Assembly: GCA_034658975.1 (NCBI GenBank)
Contig: JAYEGJ010000078.1
Span: forward strand, 1 to 10,388
Reading direction: 5' to 3'
Source: SZUA-217 sp034658975
GTDB taxonomy: Bacteria; Actinomycetota; Acidimicrobiia; Spongiisociales; ZC4RG35
Length of the DNA stretch: 10,388 nt
Shown here piece by piece: positions 1-6,384 of the stretch. The notes beneath the pieces are model-generated. The model ran no database searches and had not been told where the DNA came from. It saw only the letters and a list, made by a program, of their open reading frames with translations. Both the position numbers and the translations under genes were made by a program. Numbering within the stretch: position 1 is the first letter of the stretch; each line of letters opens with the position of its first letter.

Positions 1-45
1 CCATCCCCCATGGCGGAACAGGTCAACTACGGTCGTTGCTCATGA
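1..45 (+). CDS. possible C-terminal tail of an upstream gene (partial)
   Basis: A frame open from the first base reads 14 codons (PSPMAEQVNYGRCS) and stops at TGA 43-45, 10 bp before the next start. The close spacing fits the tight operon that follows, so this is probably the 3' end of another operon member. Its position makes an upper-pathway enzyme such as the ring-cleavage dioxygenase plausible, but the tail is too short to identify and I do not recognise it. A second frame is also open here, the one continuous with the next gene, so coding by this frame is not proven. Confidence 0.35.
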   Translation, partial: PSPMAEQVNYGRCS

Positions 46-55
46 GAGGCAGACG

Positions 56-838
56 ATGACCGACGCCCGCGCCACCGCCGAGGCCCTCTACCGGGCAAGA
101 GAGACCAGGGTGCCCGTCCCACCACTCACCGAAGCCGATCCGAGTCTCACCGCCGAAGGTGCCTACGAGATCCAGGGCCACTTCGTCGAGTTGCTCAAGG
201 GTGAAGAGGGGCGCATCGTCGGGTACAAGCTCGGCCTCACCTCCAAGTCGATGCAGGAGATGCTCGGGATCGGGGAGCCCGACTACGGCCCCGTCGTCTC
301 CTCCATGGCCTTCGACGACGGCGTGACCGTCGACCTCGACCGCTATATCCAGCCCAAGGTCGAGGGGGAGATCGCCCTCATGATCGACAAACCCGTTCAG
401 GGGCCTGGTGTCACGGCCGCACAGGTGGCCGACTCACTGTCGGGGGCGGTTGCAGCCATCGAAATGGTCGACTCGCGAATCGCCGATTGGAAGATCAAGC
501 TGCCCGACACCATCGCCGACCTCGCCTCTTCTGCCGCGGCCGTCCTCTCCTCCAGGGTCGTTCCCGTCGACTTCGACCTTCGTCTGTGCGGGATGGTCAT
601 CACCAAGAACGGGGAGACGATGGGAACGGGGGCCGGAGCGGCGGCTTTGGGAGACCCGGTCGCTGCGGTCGCCTGGCTGGCCAACACGTTGGCTCCGTTT
701 GGCGTGGTCCTCGAACCGGGCCACTTCATCATGACCGGGGCCCTTCACGCCGCCTTCGAGGTCGAGCCCGGTGATCATGTTCAGGCCGATTTCGATCACC
801 TGGGAAGTGTCTCGATGAGCTTTGTCGGAGGCGAATGA
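56..838 (+). CDS. dmpE: 2-hydroxypenta-2,4-dienoate (2-keto-4-pentenoate) hydratase
   Basis: This enzyme of the FAH-fold MhpD/DmpE/XylJ family adds water to 2-hydroxypenta-2,4-dienoate to give 4-hydroxy-2-oxovalerate, the substrate of the aldolase two genes on. Its 260 residues match the family length. The metal ligands expected from the family are present: E103 and E105 in PKVEGEIAL, and E136 in AIEMVDSR. The GYKLGLTS motif carries the conserved lysine. The stretch VDSRIADWKIKLPDTIAD and the motif GTGAGAAALGDP resemble DmpE/XylJ more closely than the decarboxylase DmpH/XylI, so this is the best hydratase among the three paralogues in the operon. The ATG at 56 is chosen because GAGAGG (44-49) sits 6 nt upstream. 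Substrate specificity is inferred from similarity; a decarboxylase role cannot be fully excluded. Confidence 0.85.
   Translation: MTDARATAEALYRARETRVPVPPLTEADPSLTAEGAYEIQGHFVELLKGEEGRIVGYKLGLTSKSMQEMLGIGEPDYGPVVSSMAFDDGVTVDLDRYIQPKVEGEIALMIDKPVQGPGVTAAQVADSLSGAVAAIEMVDSRIADWKIKLPDTIADLASSAAAVLSSRVVPVDFDLRLCGMVITKNGETMGTGAGAAALGDPVAAVAWLANTLAPFGVVLEPGHFIMTGALHAAFEVEPGDHVQADFDHLGSVSMSFVGGE
827..831 (+). promoter_or_regulatory. ribosome binding site of dmpF
   Basis: GGAGG lies inside the end of dmpE. It is 3 nt from the ATG at 835 and 6 nt from the ATG at 838. The normal spacing favours the second ATG, giving a TGATG stop/start junction and translational coupling to the hydratase. Confidence 0.6.
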
Positions 839-1746
839 TGGCCAAGGCCAGGGCCGCCATCGTGGGCTCGGGGAACATCGGAACCGACCTGATGTACAAG
901 CTGTTGAGATCGGACGAGGTTTCGGTGGACGCCGTCATCGGGATCGACCCCGACTCCGACGGGCTGGCCAAGGCAAGGGAAAAGGGCATCGAAACCAGTC
1001 ACGAGGGTGCCGACTGGCTTCTCGATCGTTCTGACGACTTCGACATCGTCTTCGAGGCAACCACTGCAAATGTGCACCGCAGCTATGCGCCGAGGTACGA
1101 GGAGGCCGGGCTGCGTTCCGTCGATCTCACTCCGGCCAAGGTTGGTCCCAACGTCGTGCCGGTAGTCAACATCGAGAAGGCCGTCGATGGCATGAACGTC
1201 AACATGATCACCTGCGGCGGCCAAGCGACTGTGCCCATCGTCTCCGCCGTAAACGCCGTTGCCGACGTTCCATATGCCGAAATCGTCTCGACAGTGGCGT
1301 CGAAGTCTGCCGGACCCGGGACCCGGCAGAACATTGATGAGTTCACCAAGACCACCTCCCGCGCCCTCGAAGAGGTTGGGGGTGCCGACGTGGGCAAGGC
1401 GATCATGATCCTCAACCCCGCCGAGCCCCCGATCATCATGCGCAACACCGTGTTCTGCGCCCTCGCCGAGGGTTATGACCCTGAGGTTGTGTCCAAGTCG
1501 ATAGTCGACATGGTGGAGAGGGTTCAGGACTATGTCCCCGGCTACCGGCTGAAGTCCGCCCCGGTATTCGACGAGGGACCTTACGGCACACCTGGTGGCA
1601 TGGTCCCCGCAAGGGTCATCGCCCTCCTCGAGGTTGAGGGGGCCGCCGACTACCTCCCTCCGTATGCCGGGAACCTCGACATCATGACCGCCGCAGCGAC
1701 CAGGGTCGGGGAAGCGATTGCCGCCTCACTGAAGGTGAGCGCGTGA
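838..1746 (+). CDS. dmpF: acetaldehyde dehydrogenase (acetylating)
   Basis: It oxidises acetaldehyde to acetyl-CoA with NAD+ and CoA, the last step of the meta-cleavage pathway. In the DmpFG/BphIJ family it forms a complex with the aldolase, and the toxic aldehyde is channelled between the two active sites. The 302 residues (303 if the ATG at 835 is used) fit the family. An N-terminal Rossmann motif IVGSGNIGTDL (residues 8-18) binds NAD. C126 in NMITCGGQAT is the expected catalytic thiol, and the GPGTRQNIDEFT segment and the NTVFCAL motif are typical of the family. Its stop overlaps the aldolase start (GTGA), so the two partners are translated together, as expected for a complex. Identification is firm. 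Confidence 0.95.
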   Translation: MAKARAAIVGSGNIGTDLMYKLLRSDEVSVDAVIGIDPDSDGLAKAREKGIETSHEGADWLLDRSDDFDIVFEATTANVHRSYAPRYEEAGLRSVDLTPAKVGPNVVPVVNIEKAVDGMNVNMITCGGQATVPIVSAVNAVADVPYAEIVSTVASKSAGPGTRQNIDEFTKTTSRALEEVGGADVGKAIMILNPAEPPIIMRNTVFCALAEGYDPEVVSKSIVDMVERVQDYVPGYRLKSAPVFDEGPYGTPGGMVPARVIALLEVEGAADYLPPYAGNLDIMTAAATRVGEAIAASLKVSA

Positions 1747-2768
1747 CCGACTTCCGTCTCACCGACTCGACATTGCGGGATGGCTCCCACGCCTTGGCCC
1801 ATCAATTCACGGTCGACCAGGTCCGCGCCGTGGTGCAAGGCCTCGACAACGCCGGCGTCCCGGTCATCGAGGTTTCCCATGGTGACGGGCTCGGCGGCTC
1901 CTCTTTCAACTACGGCTTCTCCCACACCGACGAGAAACAACTCCTGCGAGCCGCCATCGACGAAGCGGAGCAGGCGAAGATTGCGGTGCTCATGCTCCCC
2001 GGGATCGGGATCAAGGACGATCTGGTCGAAGTCGCCGAGATCGGGGTGAAGGTGGCCCGAATCGCCACCCATTGCACCGAGGCCGACGTTTCCAGCCAGC
2101 ACATTGCCCTCGCCAAGGATCTGGGGATGGAAACGGTTGGATTCCTGATGATGTCCCACATGATCGAGCCCGAGGATCTGCTGGTGCAGGCGAAGCTCAT
2201 GGAGTCCTACGGGGCAGACTGCGTGTATGTCGTCGACTCCGCCGGAGCGATGACCATCGACGATGCCCGCGCCCGGGTCTCGGTGCTCAAGGCCAATCTG
2301 GGCGTTCAAGTCGGGATTCATGCCCACAACAACCTTTCCCTCGCCGTGGCCAACTCGATGGCCGCCCTCGAGGAGGGAGTCGACCAGATCGACGGATGCA
2401 CAACCGGTCTGGGAGCTGGAGCGGGGAACTGTCCTACCGAGATCCTGGTGGCCGCTTTCGAGCGCTCCGGGGTCGAAACCGGAGTTGACCCGCTGACCGT
2501 CATGGACGTGGCGGAGGAGGTCGTCCGCCCGCTTCACCCCACACAGGGGGTCATCGACCGGGATGGGTTGCTCCTCGGTTACTCGGGGGTCTACGGATCG
2601 TTTCTGCTCCATGCCAAGCGCGCCGCGGAGCGGTTCGGTGTGGACTCGAAGGACATTCTTCTCGAATTGGGCAGGCGAAAGGCCGTTGGTGGCCAGGAGG
2701 ACATGATCATCGACGTCGCAGTCGAACTGGAGAGGCAGGCGGCAGAGTCTCAGGCCTCGGACGGATAG
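1743..2768 (+). CDS. dmpG: 4-hydroxy-2-oxovalerate aldolase
   Basis: This class II pyruvate aldolase (DmpG/MhpE/BphI family) splits 4-hydroxy-2-oxovalerate into pyruvate and acetaldehyde and passes the acetaldehyde to DmpF. It has 341 residues, near the usual length. The N-terminal DSTLRDGSHA motif supplies R12, D13 (metal) and H16 (proposed catalytic base). H193 and H195 in GIHAHNN are the metal-binding histidines of the TIM barrel. Y284 in GYSGVYGSF matches the active-site tyrosine of BphI by motif. The C-terminal part after about residue 270 is the DmpG communication domain that contacts the dehydrogenase. The start is GTG at 1743, overlapping the dmpF stop by 4 bp and preceded by a purine-rich GAAGGTGAG; an ATG start is not available nearby. 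Confidence 0.95.
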   Translation: MTDFRLTDSTLRDGSHALAHQFTVDQVRAVVQGLDNAGVPVIEVSHGDGLGGSSFNYGFSHTDEKQLLRAAIDEAEQAKIAVLMLPGIGIKDDLVEVAEIGVKVARIATHCTEADVSSQHIALAKDLGMETVGFLMMSHMIEPEDLLVQAKLMESYGADCVYVVDSAGAMTIDDARARVSVLKANLGVQVGIHAHNNLSLAVANSMAALEEGVDQIDGCTTGLGAGAGNCPTEILVAAFERSGVETGVDPLTVMDVAEEVVRPLHPTQGVIDRDGLLLGYSGVYGSFLLHAKRAAERFGVDSKDILLELGRRKAVGGQEDMIIDVAVELERQAAESQASDG

Positions 2769-2770
2769 TC

Positions 2771-3532
2771 ATGGACCCCTCAGGACTCGCCGACCGGATA
2801 TGGGACGCGGTGAGGACGACCACCGCGATTTCGCCTCTCACCGAGATCTATCCTGAGCTGACCGTCGACTCGGCCTACGAGATACAGGAGGAGATCGTCG
2901 CCCGGCACCTCGCCTCGGGCACCGGGATCGCGGCGGCCAAGCTTGGTCTGACCTCCACTGCCAAGCAGCAGCAGATGAATGTCTCCGAGCCCCTGTACGG
3001 GTGGATGACGGATGAGATGAGGGTCGTGCGAGCTGCCAGGGTGGACGATTACATCCAGCCCCGAGCCGAGCCGGAAGTGGCATTCATCATTGGCAAGGAG
3101 CTCGAAGGACCGAACGTCACCACTGCCGAGGTGATCGCCGCCACCGACGCCATCGCACCCGCCCTCGACATCCTCGACTCGAGATTCTCGGGCTATCGCT
3201 TCACTCTGGCCGATGTCACTGCCGACAACTCATCCGCCGCCGGCTTTGTCCTCGGGGAGCCGGTGGAGCCTCCACGGGATCTGAGGGTTACCGGTTGTGT
3301 CTTCGAGAAGAATGGCGAGCTGGTTGCGACCGCCGCCGGAGCCTCGGTGATGGATCACCCGGCCGCCGCGGTGGCGTGGTTTGTGAGGAAGCTGCACGAG
3401 CGGGGGAAGATCCTCCCCGCCGGGATGACCGTTCTTGCGGGCGCTTGGACCGCCGCCGTCCCGATCGAGCCTGGGGACCTCCTCCGTGCCAGCTTCGACC
3501 ACATCGGTTCTGTCGAGTTGACAGCAGAGTGA
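2771..3532 (+). CDS. dmpH: 4-oxalocrotonate decarboxylase-like FAH-fold enzyme (paralogue 2)
   Basis: This second MhpD/DmpH-family member has 253 residues. The family includes the hydratases and the Mg2+-dependent decarboxylase that converts 2-oxo-3-hexenedioate (4-oxalocrotonate) to 2-hydroxypentadienoate. It keeps the conserved lysine in AAKLGLTS and the E-x-E metal ligands (E100, E102 in RAEPEVAF). The segment ILDSRFSGYRFTLADV and the motif TADNSSA are closer to the DmpH/XylI pattern (DSRYENFKF...VADNASS) than to the DWKIK pattern of the hydratase, so decarboxylase is preferred. The third metal-ligand position, Glu in both neighbours, is Asp here (D133 in ALDILDSR). The gene starts 2 nt after the aldolase stop, and only a weak purine-rich stretch (GGACGGA) precedes the ATG. 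It could instead be a hydratase for a different dienoate. Confidence 0.7.
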   Translation: MDPSGLADRIWDAVRTTTAISPLTEIYPELTVDSAYEIQEEIVARHLASGTGIAAAKLGLTSTAKQQQMNVSEPLYGWMTDEMRVVRAARVDDYIQPRAEPEVAFIIGKELEGPNVTTAEVIAATDAIAPALDILDSRFSGYRFTLADVTADNSSAAGFVLGEPVEPPRDLRVTGCVFEKNGELVATAAGASVMDHPAAAVAWFVRKLHERGKILPAGMTVLAGAWTAAVPIEPGDLLRASFDHIGSVELTAE

Positions 3533-4320
3533 CTGACGCCCTGACGGTCGATCGGACGCCAGAGACCGACCGTCTTGCCGATGAACTCCACAGGGCCCGA
3601 CTGATCCGGACCGAAGTCGACACCTTGACCTCGCGTGTCCCCGGCCTCGACCTCGACCGGGCCTATGAGGTCCAGAACAGGGGCATTGAGCTTCGGCGGG
3701 AAGGGGGCGACGCCGTCGTCGGCGGCAAACTCGGCTTCACTTCCCGGGCGATGCAACGCGCCATGGGAGTTGACTCACCCAACTACGGCTGGCTCACCGG
3801 CTCGATGCTCGTCCATGACCACATGGTTCATCTCGAAGAGCTGATCCATCCCAAGGTCGAGCCGGAGATTGGCTTCCTGCTCCGCGCAGATCTACCCAGG
3901 GACTGCACGGCAGCGGATGTCCTGGAAGCGACCACCGCCGTCTTCCCCTGTCTCGAGATCGTCGATTCCCGATTCCGGGACTTTCGGTTCGAGATCCTGG
4001 ACAACATCGCGGACAACTCGTCGGCCGGGCTGCTGGTGGTTGGCGATGCCGCGGTGGCCCCGACCGATCTCGACCTGGCCCGGCTCGGGGTGGTGTTGTC
4101 GGTAGATGGAGATGTCGTCCACACGGCCGCCGGCGCGGCCGCTCTCGACGACCCGGCAGAGGCCGTGGCCTGGATGGCACGACGAGCGCGCACCAGAGGT
4201 CTCCTGGCCGGGGATCTGGTTATCTCGGGTGGTCTGACCGCACCCGTCGACCTCGACCGGGGAATGCTGGTGCGCGCGCAAATCGATCGGATTGGTGAAG
4301 CACGGTTTCGAGTTGTCTAA
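3529..4320 (+). CDS. 4-oxalocrotonate decarboxylase/hydratase-family enzyme (paralogue 3)
   Basis: This third FAH-fold MhpD/DmpH-family member has 263 residues. It has the conserved lysine in GGKLGFTS, the metal ligands E111 and E113 (PKVEPEIGF) and E143 (CLEIVDSR), then RFRDFRFEILDNIADNSS, which again resembles the 4-oxalocrotonate decarboxylase more than the hydratase. The start is GTG at 3529, overlapping the previous stop as GTGA. The same frame is open much further upstream, to about 3295, but that stretch lies inside paralogue 2 and has no family similarity, so it is not used. Directly preceding the tautomerase, it sits where the decarboxylase often lies in dmp/xyl operons. Either this gene or paralogue 2, or both, could supply the decarboxylase; which one cannot be settled from sequence alone. 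Confidence 0.7.
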   Translation: MTDALTVDRTPETDRLADELHRARLIRTEVDTLTSRVPGLDLDRAYEVQNRGIELRREGGDAVVGGKLGFTSRAMQRAMGVDSPNYGWLTGSMLVHDHMVHLEELIHPKVEPEIGFLLRADLPRDCTAADVLEATTAVFPCLEIVDSRFRDFRFEILDNIADNSSAGLLVVGDAAVAPTDLDLARLGVVLSVDGDVVHTAAGAAALDDPAEAVAWMARRARTRGLLAGDLVISGGLTAPVDLDRGMLVRAQIDRIGEARFRVV

Positions 4321-4331
4321 CGCATACCCCT

Positions 4332-4337
4332 AGGAGG
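4332..4337 (+). promoter_or_regulatory. strong ribosome binding site of the tautomerase gene
   Basis: AGGAGG lies 4 nt before the ATG at 4342, in the longest gap (21 bp) of the operon. It is the strongest Shine-Dalgarno match among the operon genes, which may give higher translation of the small tautomerase. This is an inference from the motif only. Confidence 0.65.
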
Positions 4338-4341
4338 ACAA

Positions 4342-4563
4342 ATGCCACTGGTATACATCGACATCATGGAAGGGCGGCCCGAGGAGAAGGTTGAGAAGAT
4401 GATCGGAGCCGTCTCCGAAGCGATCGCGTCGAGTCTCGAAGCCCCGCTCGAGACGGTCCGGGTCGTTGTCAATGAGATGAAGCCCCACCAGTACGGCGTG
4501 GCCGGCAAACCGTGGACGACGGTCCTCGAAGAGCGACGCCAGGAGAAGGAACGTCAATCGTGA
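4342..4563 (+). CDS. dmpI: 4-oxalocrotonate tautomerase
   Basis: This small cytosolic enzyme of the 4-OT family converts 2-hydroxymuconate to 2-oxo-3-hexenedioate, linking the semialdehyde dehydrogenase to the decarboxylase. After removal of Met, Pro1 is the catalytic base. R11 (EGR) and R39 (ETVRVVV) are at exactly the positions of the catalytic arginines in the Pseudomonas enzyme, and Y50 replaces the usual F50. The protein has 72 residues after Met removal, about ten more than the typical 62, because of a charged C-terminal tail (LEERRQEKERQS). That tail may be a family variant or a hexamer-surface extension. The 3' end contains the Shine-Dalgarno of the next gene. Confidence 0.93.
   Translation: MPLVYIDIMEGRPEEKVEKMIGAVSEAIASSLEAPLETVRVVVNEMKPHQYGVAGKPWTTVLEERRQEKERQS
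4541..4550 (+). promoter_or_regulatory. ribosome binding site that sets the dehydrogenase start
   Basis: AGGAGAAGGA lies in the end of the tautomerase gene, 9 nt before the GTG at 4560. It supports that GTG over an in-frame ATG at 4512, which would add 16 residues with no family similarity and a 52-bp overlap. Confidence 0.65.
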
Positions 4564-6005
4564 GAGACGTCAAACACTTCATCGGAGGCGAGTTCGTCGA
4601 CTCGGCGAACGGTGCGACGTTCGAGTCCATCTCCCCGATCGACAACTCTCCGATAGCCACCGTCGCCGAGGGTGGAGCCACCGAGGTGGATCTTGCCGTG
4701 GCGGCCGCCCGCGGGGCATTCGGCGAGTGGTCATCCCTTCACGCGGCTGATCGGGCCGCTGCACTCCACCGGGTGGCCGTCGGCATCGAGAATCGACTCG
4801 AGGAATTGGCGGAGTGGGAGACCCGCGACATGGGCAAGACCATCACCGCCGCAAGGTCGAAGGACATGCCTCGTTCGGCGCACAACTTCCGTTTCTTCGC
4901 CGACTACGCCACCCAAGCCGGCACCGAGGCATGGGACCAGCCATCGAAGAACATCTTCACATTCGAATTGCGGGAGCCGCTCGGCGTTGTCGGCTCCATC
5001 TCACCGTGGAACTTCCCCCTGATGCTGCTCACCTGGAAGGTGGCTCCGGCCCTCGCCTTTGGGTGCACCGTCGTCGCCAAGCCTGCCGAGCAGTCTCCGA
5101 TCACTGCCTCGATCCTCGGTGAGATCTTCCGTGACGCGGGGATTCCGGATGGTGTCTTCAACGTGGTCAACGGGTTTGGCCCCGACAGTGCCGGGGAGGC
5201 CCTGACCACCCATCCCGACGTGGACGCAATCACCTTCACGGGGGAGTCGAACACCGGACGGGCGATCATGAGAGCCACCTCCGACACCATGAAGAAGCTG
5301 TCGTTCGAGATGGGCGGCAAATCCCCCAACATCGTCATGGCCGACGCCGATCTCGATGAGGCCGTGGAGGGGTCGCTCAAGGGGATCTTCACCAATCAGG
5401 GTGAAGTCTGTCTGGCGGGCTCGCGCATCCTCGTGCAGAGACCGGTGTACGACGAGTTCCTCGCACGTCTGGTAGACGGTGCCCAGGAGTGGACGGTGGG
5501 CAACCCCCTCGACGAGTCGTCACAGGTAGGGCCGCTGGTGTCGAAGGAGCACCTCTCCAAGGTTCTCTCCTACATCGAGCTGGCTCGGGACGAGGGAGCG
5601 AAGCTGATGACCGGCGGCCATCAGGTGACCGACGGCGAACTCGGCGCCGGCAACTATGTGGCCCCCACGATCTTCGCCGACGCCGACAACTCCATGCAGG
5701 CCTGCCAGGACGAGATCTTCGGGCCGGTCGAGATGGTGATGCCCTTCGACACCGTCTCCGAAGCCATCGATATGGCCAACGAGTCTCGTTACGGGCTGGC
5801 CGGGATGGTGTGGACCACCAACCTCAACACCGCGCACCGTGTCGCCCGTGAGGTCAAGACGGGGACGATGTGGGTGAACTGCTTCTTTGTCCGCGATCTC
5901 CGCGCACCGTTTGGCGGCTACAAGGCCTCGGGACTGGGACGTGAGGGCGGTGCCTACTCCTATGAGTTCTTCACGGAGGCCAAGTCCGTCGTGATGAAGG
6001 TCTGA
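4560..6005 (+). CDS. dmpC: 2-hydroxymuconate (or 2-aminomuconate) semialdehyde dehydrogenase
   Basis: This NAD+-dependent aldehyde dehydrogenase has 481 residues. It oxidises the ring-cleavage semialdehyde to 2-hydroxymuconate, entering the oxalocrotonate branch. Catalytic residues are N151 (SPWNFPL), E250 (FEMGGKSP) and C284 (NQGEVCLAGSR); their spacings match those of the ALDH superfamily. Two motifs separate it from generic ALDHs: DMPR with R105, and VRDLRAPFGG with R445 and R448. By motif alignment R105 and R445 correspond to the substrate-carboxylate arginines R120 and R464 known from Pseudomonas 2-aminomuconate semialdehyde dehydrogenase, so a muconate-type semialdehyde is very likely. 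The tautomerase next door favours the hydroxy (catechol) substrate. 2-Aminomuconate or 5-carboxymethyl-2-hydroxymuconate semialdehyde remain possible. The GTG start overlaps the tautomerase stop (GTGA). Confidence 0.88.
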   Translation: MRDVKHFIGGEFVDSANGATFESISPIDNSPIATVAEGGATEVDLAVAAARGAFGEWSSLHAADRAAALHRVAVGIENRLEELAEWETRDMGKTITAARSKDMPRSAHNFRFFADYATQAGTEAWDQPSKNIFTFELREPLGVVGSISPWNFPLMLLTWKVAPALAFGCTVVAKPAEQSPITASILGEIFRDAGIPDGVFNVVNGFGPDSAGEALTTHPDVDAITFTGESNTGRAIMRATSDTMKKLSFEMGGKSPNIVMADADLDEAVEGSLKGIFTNQGEVCLAGSRILVQRPVYDEFLARLVDGAQEWTVGNPLDESSQVGPLVSKEHLSKVLSYIELARDEGAKLMTGGHQVTDGELGAGNYVAPTIFADADNSMQACQDEIFGPVEMVMPFDTVSEAIDMANESRYGLAGMVWTTNLNTAHRVAREVKTGTMWVNCFFVRDLRAPFGGYKASGLGREGGAYSYEFFTEAKSVVMKV

Positions 6006-6012
6006 CCGCTAG

Positions 6013-6384
6013 ATGCGGATCGAGGCCGGCCGAGCCGAGGATCTCGTCCCCGGTGACCGGGTCAGTGCCCTCTCCGGTGATCGCAAAGTGGTCGTGTTCA
6101 ACATCGATGGGCATCTGCACGCCATGAACGCTTCGTGTGTTCACACCGGCGGTCCCCTCGAGGAGGGCGTGGTCAGGGATGGTGTGGTGACCTGTCCATG
6201 GCATCTCCACCGGTATGAGGTCACCACCGGCCAACGCGTCGACATGCCCGGCAAGGGACAAGAGGCGTACCCCGTCGCGGTCGAAGACGGAGTGATCATG
6301 GTCGAGGTGCCCGATCCCAAGCCGCCTCGATCGATAAGGGAGCAACTCTTGGAGCATGCCCGGGAATGGGAGAGGGACGCGTGA
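6013..6384 (+). CDS. Rieske-type [2Fe-2S] ferredoxin
   Basis: This is a small soluble Rieske protein of 123 residues. The cluster ligands are clear: C42-V-H44, then 16 residues, then C61-P-W-H64. The fold is otherwise typical of ferredoxin components of aromatic-ring hydroxylating dioxygenases and NirD-like proteins. The second ligand loop reads CPWHLHRYEVTTG, where CPWHGxxFD is common. After the Rieske domain (about residues 1-100) comes a polar tail, IREQLLEHAREWERDA, likely a helix. It starts 7 nt after the dehydrogenase stop with no strong Shine-Dalgarno, and its own stop overlaps the next start. No oxygenase or reductase partner is in the window. It may carry electrons to a ring-hydroxylating enzyme encoded upstream; this is inferred from context only. 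Confidence 0.88.
   Translation: MRIEAGRAEDLVPGDRVSALSGDRKVVVFNIDGHLHAMNASCVHTGGPLEEGVVRDGVVTCPWHLHRYEVTTGQRVDMPGKGQEAYPVAVEDGVIMVEVPDPKPPRSIREQLLEHAREWERDA

Noticed and set aside
1650..2612. Long antisense reading frame opposite the aldolase
   Set aside because: Its codons mirror the GC-rich third positions of dmpG; the aldolase on the plus strand has all its catalytic motifs, while the antisense product is His/Gly/Asp-rich with no recognisable domain.
3295..3528. In-frame upstream extension of paralogue 3 (open frame from ATG 3295)
   Set aside because: It lies wholly inside paralogue 2 in another frame, its translation is Arg-rich and without family similarity, and GTG 3529 gives the normal family length and a GTGA overlap.
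4512..4559. ATG 4512 as the start of the dehydrogenase
   Set aside because: It would overlap the tautomerase by 52 bp and add 16 residues unrelated to the family; GTG 4560 has a well-spaced Shine-Dalgarno site.
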